The notes under the pieces: generated by a model | What the model saw: the letters and a program-made list of their open reading frames with translations, nothing else | Told to the model about the DNA's origin: nothing | The model's database searches: none | Translations under genes and position numbers: made by a program | Source: Litorimonas sp. | GTDB taxonomy: Bacteria; Pseudomonadota; Alphaproteobacteria; Caulobacterales; Maricaulaceae | DNA: 64,000 bases | NCBI GenBank assembly: GCA_029936425.1 | Contig: JAPYSU010000007.1 | Location: forward strand, 1 to 64,000 | Direction of reading: 5' to 3' | Shown: positions 16,717-26,042 of the stretch, in pieces | Position numbering within the stretch: the stretch's first letter is position 1 | How the letters are laid out: each line of letters starts with the position of its first letter

Positions 16717-18003
16717 TTACAAATCAGAATAAATTGGAAAACGTACCGTCAGGGCTTTTACGCGCTCACGCACAGACGCTTCTACGTCTGCATTGCCTTG
16801 TGGGTTATCTGCTAAAGCGTCCAGTACTTCAGCCATAAGTTTTCCAATTTCGCGGAATTCCTCTGCCCCAAAACCTCGCGTCGTCCCTGCTGGAGAGCCC
16901 ACACGAAGTCCGGAGGTGACGGTGAATTTTTCCTTGTCAAAAGGAATTCCGTTTTTATTACATGTGATATAAGCGCGCTCCAGCGCTTTTTCCGCCGCAT
17001 TGCCTTTGACGCCCTTGGGAGACAAATCGATCAATGCGAGATGCGTATCTGTGCCGCCTGTGACGACGGCATATCCCGCCTCTACCAGGGCCTCTGCCAT
17101 AGCACGGCAATTCTCTATAACCTGTTTGGCATAAGTCTTGAACTCAGCTTGCAAGCAATCCTGGAAAGCGACGGCCTTGCCGGCAATCACATGCATGAGC
17201 GGGCCGCCTTGAAGTCCAGGAAAAATCGCTGAATTGAATTTTTTAGCGAGTTTTTCGTCATTCGTCAAAATCATGCCGCCGCGGGGGCCGCGAAGTGTTT
17301 TATGCGTTGTCGTCGTCGCGACATGGGCGTGAGGGAATGGACTTGGATGCTCTCCACCGGCCACAAGACCGGCAAAATGCGCCATATCGACATGAAGGTA
17401 AGCATCGACTTTATCAGCGATCTCCCGAAAACGGGCGAAATCAATCTGGCGGGAATAGGCTGAGCCGCCGCAAATGATGAGTTTGGGCTTATGCTCCAGA
17501 GCCAAGCTTTCAACCTGATCATAATCGATCAGGTGATTGTCTTCGCGCACGCCATAGGTCACAGCATTAAACCATTTACCGGACATGTTGGGCGGTGCTC
17601 CGTGTGTCAGATGCCCGCCGGACGCCAGATCCATCCCCATAATTGTATCGCCCGGCTTTATTAGCGCCAGAAAAACGCCTTGATTGGCCTGCGACCCGGA
17701 ATTGGGTTGCACATTGGCAAATTTAACGCCGAACAGTTCACAGGCCCGCTTGATAGCAAGGCTCTCCGTAACGTCCACATGCTCGCATCCACCATAATAA
17801 CGCTTTCCGGGATAACCTTCGGCATATTTATTTGTATGGACGGAGCCTTGCGCTTCCATGACCGCTTTGCTGACAATATTCTCGGACGCAATGAGTTCGA
17901 TTTCAGACTGCTGGCGCTCTAATTCATCCTTGATACTGTCATAGACAGCAGGGTCACGCTCTTTGAGAGATTGAGAAAAATATCGACCCGTATAGTCAGT
18001 CAT
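16717..18003 (-). CDS. glyA: Serine hydroxymethyltransferase
   Basis: This 428-aa enzyme converts serine and tetrahydrofolate to glycine and methylene-tetrahydrofolate. The PLP-binding lysine lies in [26 protein letters not shown] and [14 protein letters not shown] are family signatures. Its length is normal. The gene lies 118 nt downstream of the ALA synthase gene on the same strand, so glycine production and its use for heme precursor synthesis may be co-expressed. Confidence 0.96.
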   Translation of the reverse strand: MTDYTGRYFSQSLKERDPAVYDSIKDELERQQSEIELIASENIVSKAVMEAQGSVHTNKYAEGYPGKRYYGGCEHVDVTESLAIKRACELFGVKFANVQPNSGSQANQGVFLALIKPGDTIMGMDLASGGHLTHGAPPNMSGKWFNAVTYGVREDNHLIDYDQVESLALEHKPKLIICGGSAYSRQIDFARFREIADKVDAYLHVDMAHFAGLVAGGEHPSPFPHAHVATTTTHKTLRGPRGGMILTNDEKLAKKFNSAIFPGLQGGPLMHVIAGKAVAFQDCLQAEFKTYAKQVIENCRAMAEALVEAGYAVVTGGTDTHLALIDLSPKGVKGNAAEKALERAYITCNKNGIPFDKEKFTVTSGLRVGSPAGTTRGFGAEEFREIGKLMAEVLDALADNPQGNADVEASVRERVKALTVRFPIYSDL

Positions 18004-18103
18004 AGTCGGCTCCGTTTGGGGTTTTGGCAGGTCTTAACTTCACCGCCGACGAACGGCAATGCCTAGCCTAAAGAAATGCGGATTAATTTACTCGCCTGAC
18101 TAT

Positions 18104-18133
18104 TAGTTAAAGGGCTTGTAGTTAAAGGGCTTG
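18104..18133. repeat. Perfect 15-bp tandem duplication across the hemA stop codon
   Basis: TAGTTAAAGGGCTTG occurs twice with no spacer, at 18104-18118 and 18119-18133. On the coding strand each unit supplies the codons Gln-Ala-Leu-stop in the same frame, so the hemA end and its stop codon are duplicated, leaving a second in-frame stop five codons after the first. Confidence 0.9.
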
Positions 18134-19357
18134 CGCAATCTTTGAAGTTGTAAGGCCAAACTCATTCCAAACGATCTCCAGCGCTTCCATCAATTCGTCC
18201 ATCATGGCGTCGGTGTGAAGGGGGCCTGGCGTGAAGCGCAGGCGTTCTTCCCCGCGCGGCACAGTTGGATAGTTGATCGGCTGGGCGTAAATACCGAAAT
18301 CCTCGATGAGTCGGTCAGAAATTGCCTGGCATTTTACGGGATCCCCTACCATGAGAGGCACAATATGTGTTGGACCATCCACAAACGGATAACCGGCCTT
18401 TCGTAATCTGGCTTTCAGCGAATTGGCGCGTTCATGAAGCTCTGTTCGCTTTTCAGGTGTCATTTTAAGAACTTTAACACTGCGAAGAGCTCCGGCCGCT
18501 GTACTAGGCGGGATGGATGTCGTGAAAATAAAGCCGGAGGCCATAGACCGAATAGCATCTATAATCACGGAATCAGCCGCCACATAGCCGCCAACCATAC
18601 CATATGCCTTGGCCAGAGTGCCTTGAATAATATCGATTCGGTCTGTCAGACCGCGCTCTTCAGTCACGCCGCCGCCCTGCGCGCCATACATGCCCACAGC
18701 ATGAACTTCGTCGATATAGGTCAAAGCGTTGTATTTGTCCGCCAAATCACAGATTTCTTTAATCGGCGCTATGTCGGCGTCCATGGAATAGACGCTTTCA
18801 AACGCGATAAGCTTGGGCGTTTCCAAAGGGACCGATTTCAACTTGTCTTCAAGATCGGCCAGATCATTATGAGCAAAGATCTTCTTCTCGCAGCGCGCGC
18901 GCTGAATACCGGAAATCATGGAGGCGTGGTTCTTCTCGTCAGAGAATATAACCAGTCCCGGCATAATCTTGCTCATAACGCCCAATGTGGCTTCATTTGC
19001 GACATATCCTGATGTCAAAACGAGCGCGGCATCTTTTTTATGCAAAGTCGCAAGTTCTGTCTCGAGCTGGACATGGTAGCGCGTTGTGCCTGAAATATTA
19101 CGCGTTCCGCCGGAACCTGTGCCGGCCCGATCTACGGCTGACTTCACTGCTTCGACAATACATTCCATCTGGCCCATGCCGAGATAGTCATTTGAGCACC
19201 AGACCGTGATCTCTTTTTCTTCCAGCCCTTCGCGAAACCAAGTGGCTTTGGGAAAATTCCCTTTGGTCCGGCGAATGTCCCGAAAGATACGATACCGGCC
19301 TTCATCACGCACGTGCGCGACCGCTTCCGCAAAATAGCTATGATAGTTTTTGGCCAT
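18122..19357 (-). CDS. hemA: 5-aminolevulinate synthase
   Basis: The product is about 411 aa. This PLP enzyme condenses glycine and succinyl-CoA, the first step of tetrapyrrole synthesis in alphaproteobacteria. The cofactor lysine lies in the GTLAKAYG segment; [11 protein letters not shown] and [10 protein letters not shown] are typical. I chose the ATG at 19357 (MAKNYHSYF) with GGAG about 7 nt upstream, rather than a start 26 codons earlier. The 3' end is duplicated as a 15-bp tandem repeat that carries the stop codon. The gene diverges from hemB. Confidence 0.95.
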   Translation of the reverse strand: MAKNYHSYFAEAVAHVRDEGRYRIFRDIRRTKGNFPKATWFREGLEEKEITVWCSNDYLGMGQMECIVEAVKSAVDRAGTGSGGTRNISGTTRYHVQLETELATLHKKDAALVLTSGYVANEATLGVMSKIMPGLVIFSDEKNHASMISGIQRARCEKKIFAHNDLADLEDKLKSVPLETPKLIAFESVYSMDADIAPIKEICDLADKYNALTYIDEVHAVGMYGAQGGGVTEERGLTDRIDIIQGTLAKAYGMVGGYVAADSVIIDAIRSMASGFIFTTSIPPSTAAGALRSVKVLKMTPEKRTELHERANSLKARLRKAGYPFVDGPTHIVPLMVGDPVKCQAISDRLIEDFGIYAQPINYPTVPRGEERLRFTPGPLHTDAMMDELMEALEIVWNEFGLTTSKIAQAL

Positions 19358-19493
19358 CAGGCAACTCCGTTCGCGCACTCTATAAGGCAGGCCAATCATA
19401 ATTGCCATGTAAAAAGCCCGTTCACGCCTGTGCATTCTGTCGCATATAGTTTATGAAATTCTTTATCTTTGACAAATCTTTAAGAGGTTTTCC

Positions 19494-20480
19494 GTGAGTC
19501 ACTTTCCAACCGTCCGTATGCGCCGCACGCGCGCCCATGACTGGTCCCGACGCCTGGTACGGGAAACACGACCTGCTATAGATGATTTAATCTGGACGCT
19601 CGTTATTACCGATTCGAAAACGGAATTGACCCCTGTAGATAGTCTGCCCGGCGTCTCGCGACTAAATCTCGACGCATTGATGAAAGCCTCCAAGGAGGCA
19701 GAGGCGCTCGGCATTCCAGCCATTGCTCTTTTTCCGCACATAGAGCCCAAGCATAAAGACGCTCAGGCAACTGAAAGCCTGAACGAAAAAGGACTTGTTC
19801 CGGAAGCTGTAAGAGCTGTGAAAGCCGCCTGCCCTAATCTTGGAGTGATTGTCGACGTTGCTCTCGATCCTTATACAGATCATGGCCATGATGGCGTTTT
19901 GGTAGGTGATATTATTGAGAATGATCCGACTCTCAGCATATTAGCGGAAAGTGCTGTCATATTAGCCAAATCCGGAGCCGATATTGTTGCCCCCTCAGAT
20001 ATGATGGACGGCCGCGTTGGGGCCATTCGGGACGCACTTGATGAGGCCAAATTCGGCGAGACAATGATTATGTCTTACGCCGCAAAATACGCCTCCGGTT
20101 TTTACGGGCCTTATCGCGATGCCATCGGAACAAAATCTGCGCTTCGGGGAGATAAGCGGACTTATCAAATGGATCCTGCAAACCGGATGGAAGCCATAAG
20201 AGAAGTAGAGCTCGACGTGAATGAAGGCGCGGATATGATAATGGTCAAACCAGGCCTCCCCTATCTCGATATTATTCGAGACCTGAAAAACACATTCGCC
20301 ATGCCGACCTTCGCCTTTCAGGTCAGTGGTGAGTACGCTATGATTAAAGCCGCTGGCGCCAATGGGTCGATAGACGAAAAAAGCGTTATGATGGAGAGCT
20401 TCACCTCTTTTCGAAGGGCAGGATGTGACGGCGTTTTAACCTATTTCGCCCGTGATATCGCGCGAATCCTACAAAACTAA
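19494..20480 (+). CDS. hemB: Delta-aminolevulinic acid dehydratase (porphobilinogen synthase)
   Basis: The product (328 aa) joins two ALA molecules to form porphobilinogen. Schiff-base lysines lie in SYAAKYASGFYGPYRDA and MVKPGLPYLD. In the metal-site segment DVALDPYTDHGHDG, Asp and Ala stand where zinc-dependent enzymes have cysteines, so this is the magnesium-type enzyme known from alphaproteobacteria. Translation starts at GTG with AAGAGG at 19482-19487, six bases upstream. It shares a 136-nt divergent promoter region with hemA. Confidence 0.95.
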   Translation: MSHFPTVRMRRTRAHDWSRRLVRETRPAIDDLIWTLVITDSKTELTPVDSLPGVSRLNLDALMKASKEAEALGIPAIALFPHIEPKHKDAQATESLNEKGLVPEAVRAVKAACPNLGVIVDVALDPYTDHGHDGVLVGDIIENDPTLSILAESAVILAKSGADIVAPSDMMDGRVGAIRDALDEAKFGETMIMSYAAKYASGFYGPYRDAIGTKSALRGDKRTYQMDPANRMEAIREVELDVNEGADMIMVKPGLPYLDIIRDLKNTFAMPTFAFQVSGEYAMIKAAGANGSIDEKSVMMESFTSFRRAGCDGVLTYFARDIARILQN

Positions 20481-20629
20481 CGAATCATTGTCACAAATCC
20501 TTCAACCAAAGGTGACAAAGCTGACATTTTGTGGTAAGGAAGATATTACTGGGGCTAAATTTGGCCAATTGCCGGTCTTCGGGTCGGTATATTGGTCATT
20601 TTTATGCCTTCGAGCGGCCTTTTTGAGGT

Positions 20630-21493
20630 TTAATCCTCATCACTCATGGCTTTTATAAGCGCAGAGGTATCCCAGCGCCCGCCGCCCATTTTCTGAACCC
20701 GACCATATCTCTCTTGAACGTCTTCAACGAGCGGCAAATTTACCCCGTGATCCTTGGCAGTATCGAGCACAATCCCTAGATCTTTCCGCATCCAATCAAT
20801 TGCAAAACCGAAATCAAATTCTCCGGCGGCCATAGTCAGCGCGCGGTTGTCCATTTGCCAGCTCTGAGCGGCGCCTTTTCCAATGGCGTCCAGAACCACT
20901 TTCATGTCGAGCCCCATTCTATCGGCGAAGTAAACGCCTTCTGAAAGCCCCTGCAAAACCCCTGCAATACAGATTTGGTTTATCATTTTCGCTGTTTGGC
21001 CAGCGCCGGCATCGCCAATCAAAGTGATGGCTTTGGCATAAGCGTCCATGACGGGCACAGCTTTATCATACGCCTCTTTGTCCCCGCCGCACATCACGCT
21101 TAATTGGCCATTTACGGCGCCGGACTCGCCTCCTGAAATAGGGGCGTCAATAAATGAAAGGCCTTCTTTGAGAGCATTTTCATAACATTTTTTAGCGCAT
21201 TTCGAAGACGCCGTTGTATGATCGACAATGATAGTTCCGTCACTTGCCGATTCCAGTATGGGTGTCATGACACTGTAAACATCTTTGTCCTCGCCGACAC
21301 AGATGAAAATGAAATCAGCTTCTTCGACGCAGTCATCAATTGTGCGGCAGGCCGTTCCTTCATAAGCCTCTGCCCACTCTGTCGATCGTGACTTGGTTCG
21401 ATTCCAAACTCGGACAGTATGACCAGCGGATACCAGGTGCCCAGCCATGGGATACCCCATCACTCCCAATCCAATAAATGCGCAATTTGCCAT
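20630..21493 (-). CDS. Beta-hydroxyacid dehydrogenase (3-hydroxyisobutyrate / tartronate semialdehyde reductase family)
   Basis: This 287-aa NAD(P) enzyme begins with the Rossmann motif GLGVMGYPMAGHL. The substrate-binding segment is DAPISGGESGAVNGQLS, and the catalytic lysine lies in GAGQTAKMINQICIAG. All hallmarks of the HIBADH/GarR family are present, but specificity between 3-hydroxyisobutyrate, tartronate semialdehyde and related acids cannot be settled from sequence. It converges on hemB and diverges from the SLC13 gene. Confidence 0.88.
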   Translation of the reverse strand: MANCAFIGLGVMGYPMAGHLVSAGHTVRVWNRTKSRSTEWAEAYEGTACRTIDDCVEEADFIFICVGEDKDVYSVMTPILESASDGTIIVDHTTASSKCAKKCYENALKEGLSFIDAPISGGESGAVNGQLSVMCGGDKEAYDKAVPVMDAYAKAITLIGDAGAGQTAKMINQICIAGVLQGLSEGVYFADRMGLDMKVVLDAIGKGAAQSWQMDNRALTMAAGEFDFGFAIDWMRKDLGIVLDTAKDHGVNLPLVEDVQERYGRVQKMGGGRWDTSALIKAMSDED

Positions 21494-21617
21494 AACTCTC
21501 TCCTATTAGACGATTTTTTTGTCTTCTCTGGATTTTAAACTTGCTTTCTAAGGCCTGGTCTTTTCATGTAAAGGCATGAGAAACCAAGACTTAAATTTTA
21601 GCGGATAAGACTTTCAC

Positions 21618-23453
21618 GTGGACAGTATTGTTTCCCTATCCTTTCCAATGGTCGCAACCTTTATTATCGTTGCAATCGCCGTTTGGCTCTATGTCCGTGA
21701 GACATACTCTATAGAAGTTGTGTCTGTCGCCGTCATTACGGCTCTTCTCATTTTCTTCTCCATGCCAGGTGTGGAACCAGTTACAGAATTACGTAATTCC
21801 GATATTCTCTCTGGTTTTGCGGCCCCGGCTCTAATTGCCATTATGGCCTTATTGGTTGTAGGTCAGGGCCTTTTTCAGACAGGAGCGCTAGAAGGCCCGA
21901 TTAACGGCATAAATACAGCCCTTGATCAACATCCAAGAAGAACGTTGATGATCGTTTTTGCCGGAGCTTTCATCATTTCAATGTTTATGAACAACACACC
22001 CGTTGTGGTTATGTTTATTCCGGTTATTGCGGCGATGGCGTCGAGACTTAAAAAGACAACGTCCCGATATATGATGCCGCTCTCTTTTCTTTGTATATTG
22101 GCGGGTATGACCACGCTTATCGGGTCTTCCACGAACCTGCTAGTCAATGACGTTTTGAAAAGATCTACCGACTTTTCTCTCGGCTTTTTCACCCAATTTG
22201 GCCCGGGCATAATTTTGGCTCTTATTGGTGCCGCTTATACCATCATCGCCGCGCCGTTTTTAATCCCCGAAAGAAAAGATCTCGAAACCGAGATTACAGA
22301 TACCGGAAGGCAGTATATTGCTCAAATTCAAGTCACAAAAAATCACCCTCTTGTCGGTGAAAGCCCTGTGGCCGGACTTTATCCCAAACTGAAAGAAGCC
22401 ACAGTACGGATGATTCAAAGGGGAGAACAGTCTTTCCTGCCGCCTTTTGACGTGACCCTACAGGAAGATGATGTCTTGATTGTGGCTGCTACCCGCAAAT
22501 CTCTCTCTAAACTTCTCTCCTCCCGCCCAGCCTATTTGAAAGGGATGTTGAGCATTGCCGGGTTTAAAGACGAAGAACGCGAAACAGATGAACAAGAAGC
22601 AATCGTTATTTCCGAAGCCGTCATTGCGCCCGGCTCACGCATGATCGGACGAAATATTGAACAAATCGGCTTTCGGCGTCAGACAAACTGCCTCGTATTA
22701 GGCATCCAGCGCCGGTCCCGCATGATCCGCACGCGAATGCTAGATATTCGCCTGGAAGCCGGAGATGTCTTGCTTATATTTGGATATGATAAAGATATCA
22801 GAGGGTTGCGAGCAAATCGTGATCTGCTCCTGATGGATTGGTCACGCGCCGAACTCCCGGATATTCGTAAATCAATTTTTGCTCGAATAATATTTGTCGT
22901 TACGATTGCCGTCGCAGCTTTAGGCTTACTTCCAATTGAAACAGCGGCCTTGGCCGGGGCTCTGGCCATGATATTAACGGGATGTCTGAATATCCGGCAG
23001 GCTGTTCGAGCCCTGGATATGAGAATTTTTCTCTTGATTGGCGCTGCTTTTGCGATGGGGCTGGCTTTGGAAGCGACGGGAGGCGCAAATTACATCGCGC
23101 ATGGTGTGGTGTCTGCCTTCATGCCTTTTGGCAACCAAATCCTATTGGCGGCTATCTTCCTCATTGTGGCAACTATGACAAATATTATCAGTAATAGCGC
23201 CACGGCCCTACTGTTTTCCCCGATTGCTTTGTCCGTTAGCGCTGAAACAGGTATTGACCCTATTGCTATGGTTTTAACGGTAATTTTTGCGTCGAATTGT
23301 TGTTTTGCAACGCCTATCGCCTATCAAACGAATCTACTCGTGATGGGGCCTGGTCATTATAAATTTTCTGACTTCGCCCGTTTCGGCGCTCCGTTGGTTG
23401 TACTGCTGTGGATCAGTTTCAGCCTGATGAGTCCATTACTTTTTCAATTGTAA
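21618..23453 (+). CDS. SLC13/DASS-type permease with two RCK-C (TrkA-C) domains
   Basis: This 611-aa membrane transporter has several hydrophobic helices at residues ~5-210, two regulatory RCK-C domains at ~215-400 (VTKNHPLVGES...FLPPFDVTLQEDDVLIVAA, and AVIAPGSRMIGRNIEQIGFRRQ...LEAGDVLLIFG), and further helices to the end. The helix motifs NNTPVVVMFIPV and NIISNSATALLFSPIAL belong to the SLC13 (dicarboxylate/sulfate) group. The substrate, probably an anion such as sulfate or a dicarboxylate, cannot be stated. The gene starts at GTG and precedes bpt by 28 nt. Confidence 0.88.
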   Translation: MDSIVSLSFPMVATFIIVAIAVWLYVRETYSIEVVSVAVITALLIFFSMPGVEPVTELRNSDILSGFAAPALIAIMALLVVGQGLFQTGALEGPINGINTALDQHPRRTLMIVFAGAFIISMFMNNTPVVVMFIPVIAAMASRLKKTTSRYMMPLSFLCILAGMTTLIGSSTNLLVNDVLKRSTDFSLGFFTQFGPGIILALIGAAYTIIAAPFLIPERKDLETEITDTGRQYIAQIQVTKNHPLVGESPVAGLYPKLKEATVRMIQRGEQSFLPPFDVTLQEDDVLIVAATRKSLSKLLSSRPAYLKGMLSIAGFKDEERETDEQEAIVISEAVIAPGSRMIGRNIEQIGFRRQTNCLVLGIQRRSRMIRTRMLDIRLEAGDVLLIFGYDKDIRGLRANRDLLLMDWSRAELPDIRKSIFARIIFVVTIAVAALGLLPIETAALAGALAMILTGCLNIRQAVRALDMRIFLLIGAAFAMGLALEATGGANYIAHGVVSAFMPFGNQILLAAIFLIVATMTNIISNSATALLFSPIALSVSAETGIDPIAMVLTVIFASNCCFATPIAYQTNLLVMGPGHYKFSDFARFGAPLVVLLWISFSLMSPLLFQL

Positions 23454-23481
23454 TCTTACTTCAAGGTCATAAAATCCCCTT

Positions 23482-24210
23482 ATGAGTCACGTCTTCGACC
23501 CAAATAGGTTACAGTTTTATCTCACCATTCCGGGTCCCTGCCCTTACCTGCCGGGAAGGCTTGAGCGTAAAATTTTCACTCAGCTGGACCCGCTTGATGG
23601 CCCGCAGCTCAATAACTATCTGACACATGCGGGTTTTCGCCGCTCACAAAACGTTATCTACAGACCCGCTTGTGAAACCTGTCGGGAGTGCCGATCTCTT
23701 AGGGTGAGAACACAAGAGTTCGAACCGAATAAGCGGTTTCGTCGCACGCTACGCCGTAACAACGACTTATCCGTTTCTGTCGTGCCCGCGATTGCAACCC
23801 AAGAACAATTTACACTTTTAAAAGATTATCTTTTAACGCGTCATACATCCGGCGGAATGGCGGATATGGACTTTCTGCGGTATGAAATGATGGTCGAAGA
23901 ATGTTCCGCCGAGACAGAAATTGTGGAATATCGCCTCCCCGACGGGTCACTCATTGCAGCTATGCTAATTGACAGATTAAATGACGGTTTGTCTCTAGTT
24001 TACAGCTTTTTCTCTCCCGAGGAACAGAAACGCTCTTTGGGCAATCTTATGATTCTTGATCAGATTAGACGCTGCGCAGAACAGAACCTACCTTATCTCT
24101 ATCTGGGCTATTGGGTGCCTGATAGTCCAAAAATGGATTACAAAGCCCGCTTTCGCCCTTGTGAAACTCTAACGCACAGGGGGTGGGCTGTTTTAGGAGA
24201 TTCAAATTGA
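23482..24210 (+). CDS. bpt: Aspartate/glutamate leucyltransferase (Bpt)
   Basis: This 242-aa N-end-rule enzyme adds leucine to N-terminal Asp or Glu and so marks proteins for ClpS/ClpAP. The N-terminal PGPCPYLPGRLERKIF segment and the cysteine cluster CETCRECRSLRV are family signatures, and the C-terminal half has the GNAT-like block LYLGYWVPDSPKMDYKARF. The stop codon overlaps the probable TTG start of the TRAP binding-protein gene. Confidence 0.93.
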   Translation: MSHVFDPNRLQFYLTIPGPCPYLPGRLERKIFTQLDPLDGPQLNNYLTHAGFRRSQNVIYRPACETCRECRSLRVRTQEFEPNKRFRRTLRRNNDLSVSVVPAIATQEQFTLLKDYLLTRHTSGGMADMDFLRYEMMVEECSAETEIVEYRLPDGSLIAAMLIDRLNDGLSLVYSFFSPEEQKRSLGNLMILDQIRRCAEQNLPYLYLGYWVPDSPKMDYKARFRPCETLTHRGWAVLGDSN

Positions 24211-25355
24211 AACGCCGCGAACTCATAGGTGGAGCCGCAGCGCTTGCTGTCGGAGCCGGCACACTCGGAGCGATACGTTCAGGAAATAGTGGAGGTGACG
24301 CCGCTTCGTCCGGAGCGAAATCTGATCTAGCCTCCCCAAACATTTCTAAGAATAGACGTCAGTTAAGGCTGGCGACATCTTGGCCTAAAGATTTTCCCGG
24401 CTTAGGAATCATGCCTGTAAATATCGCAAATGCCGTACGCGAAATGACAGATGGGCGTCTCGATATCAAAGTTTACGCTGCGGGAGAACTTGTGGGAGCG
24501 CTGGAATGTTTTGGCGCGACCTCTTCCGGCGCAGCTGATATGTATCATGCCGCAGAATATTACTGGCAAGGGAAAGCCAAGGGCTTCAGCTTTTTTACGG
24601 CTGTTCCAATGGGGATGACCGCAACAGAAATCATGGGATGGATTGACTTCGGCGGCGGACAGGCTCTTTGGGATGACCTTTCCGGAGACTTTAATATTAA
24701 ACCCTTTCAGGCCGGGAATACGGGCCATCAGACCGGAGGGTGGTTTAAACGCCCAATAAATTCCGTTCAGGATTTTCGCGGTCTGAAAATCAGAATGCCG
24801 GGATTGGGCGGTGATGTTGTCCGCGCCTTGGGCGGGGCGGCCGTAAACATTCCTGGCGGTGAGATTTACCAATCTCTACAATCCGGCGCGATTGACGCAA
24901 CGGAATGGGTCGGGCCGTGGAATGACTTGGCTTTCGGCTTCTACCGCGAAGCCCCTTATTATTACGCTCCGGGATTTCATGAACCCGGGGCCTCATTATC
25001 ACTCGGAATAAACAAACAAATTTGGGAGAGCTTCTCTCCATCTGACCAAGCTATCATTCGTTATGCTTGCAGGAGCACGAACGATATCAGTCTGGGGGAA
25101 TATAATTATCGAAACGCTGTGGCCCTAGGCACTCTGAAGACGAAGCACGGCATTGAGCCTCGCCTATTTCCGGATGATGTTTTAACCGGTTTCGGCGAAG
25201 CTAGCCAAGACGTGTTGGCGGACGTTGGTAAGTCTGACCCCAAGACAGGGGCAATCTATGAAAGCTTTTCCAAAGCGCTCAAGCTTGAAAGAAGTTGGAC
25301 GGAAATTAGTGAAGGCGCCTATATACGGGCTCGAACTTTATCAGGGGCAGACTAA
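24207..25355 (+). CDS. TRAP transporter substrate-binding protein (DctP/TakP family)
   Basis: The product (382 aa) has a Tat-like N-terminus (KRREL followed by a hydrophobic alanine-rich segment). The mature part resembles the TakP group, known to bind monocarboxylate 2-oxo acids: TSWPKDFPGLGIMP, GALECFGATSSGAADMYH, GLKIRMPGLGGDV and SGAIDATEWVGPWND. I prefer the TTG at 24207: AGGAG at 24195-24199 is correctly spaced, it forms a TTGA overlap with the bpt stop, and the twin arginines fall right after the start. An upstream GTG at 24183 would bury the signal. It is the first gene of a three-gene transporter. Confidence 0.9.
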   Translation: MKRRELIGGAAALAVGAGTLGAIRSGNSGGDAASSGAKSDLASPNISKNRRQLRLATSWPKDFPGLGIMPVNIANAVREMTDGRLDIKVYAAGELVGALECFGATSSGAADMYHAAEYYWQGKAKGFSFFTAVPMGMTATEIMGWIDFGGGQALWDDLSGDFNIKPFQAGNTGHQTGGWFKRPINSVQDFRGLKIRMPGLGGDVVRALGGAAVNIPGGEIYQSLQSGAIDATEWVGPWNDLAFGFYREAPYYYAPGFHEPGASLSLGINKQIWESFSPSDQAIIRYACRSTNDISLGEYNYRNAVALGTLKTKHGIEPRLFPDDVLTGFGEASQDVLADVGKSDPKTGAIYESFSKALKLERSWTEISEGAYIRARTLSGAD

Positions 25356-25358
25356 AAT

Positions 25359-26042
25359 ATGACTTCCGGGGGGATTGATGTCATTGGCTACGCTTTGCAG
25401 TTTATTGGCTGGGCTTTTTTTCCGGTCTTGCTCCTGCCTGCTTTTCTACTCCTGACAGGCCTCGGAAAAAGTCTCTCCAGAACCATCATCGTTCTCATCG
25501 ACACGCTTTCAATCCTTATCGGAGAGATCATCAAATGGGTTATGCCGCTCATGGTCATCAGTGTTGTGATCGCCGTTTTCGCACTCTCAATCTACGGAAT
25601 TTCCTCTATCTGGTGGGACGAAAGCGTCATTTACCTTCATGCGCTCGGTATTTGTTTGGGCGTCGCCCCAACCTATCTTGCTGGAGAGCATGTTAAAGTC
25701 GACATTTTCTTTGAAAAAATGGATAACAGGGCGCGGGCGCTAGTTGAGATATGCGGATTCTATATGCTGCTTGCCCCTGTTTGCATTGCTGTGATCTGGC
25801 GGTCTCAAAGTTTTGTTTCTTTTGCCTGGAAAAGCCTGGAAGGCTCGACAAATAGCGGCGGCATAAAGGGAATTTATATATTGAAAACAGCGCTTTGCGT
25901 TTTATTTATAATGTTATTGATACAAGGGTTTTCAGTTGCCCTGAGAGCTGGGCTCAAACTGCGCGATAGTCGACAGGCAAACATGTTGCGGCATACAAAA
26001 ATTGCTTTTATCCCGTCGTTTAAAACTGATGGTAACTCGTAA
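25359..26042 (+). CDS. TRAP transporter small permease (DctQ)
   Basis: This 227-aa integral membrane protein has about four core hydrophobic helices plus extra ones at the N-terminus. The segment GVAPTYLAGEHVKVDIFFEKMDN is characteristic of DctQ. It follows the binding-protein gene by 3 nt and its stop overlaps the start of the large permease as TAATG, so the three transporter parts should be made in ratio. Confidence 0.9.
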   Translation: MTSGGIDVIGYALQFIGWAFFPVLLLPAFLLLTGLGKSLSRTIIVLIDTLSILIGEIIKWVMPLMVISVVIAVFALSIYGISSIWWDESVIYLHALGICLGVAPTYLAGEHVKVDIFFEKMDNRARALVEICGFYMLLAPVCIAVIWRSQSFVSFAWKSLEGSTNSGGIKGIYILKTALCVLFIMLLIQGFSVALRAGLKLRDSRQANMLRHTKIAFIPSFKTDGNS

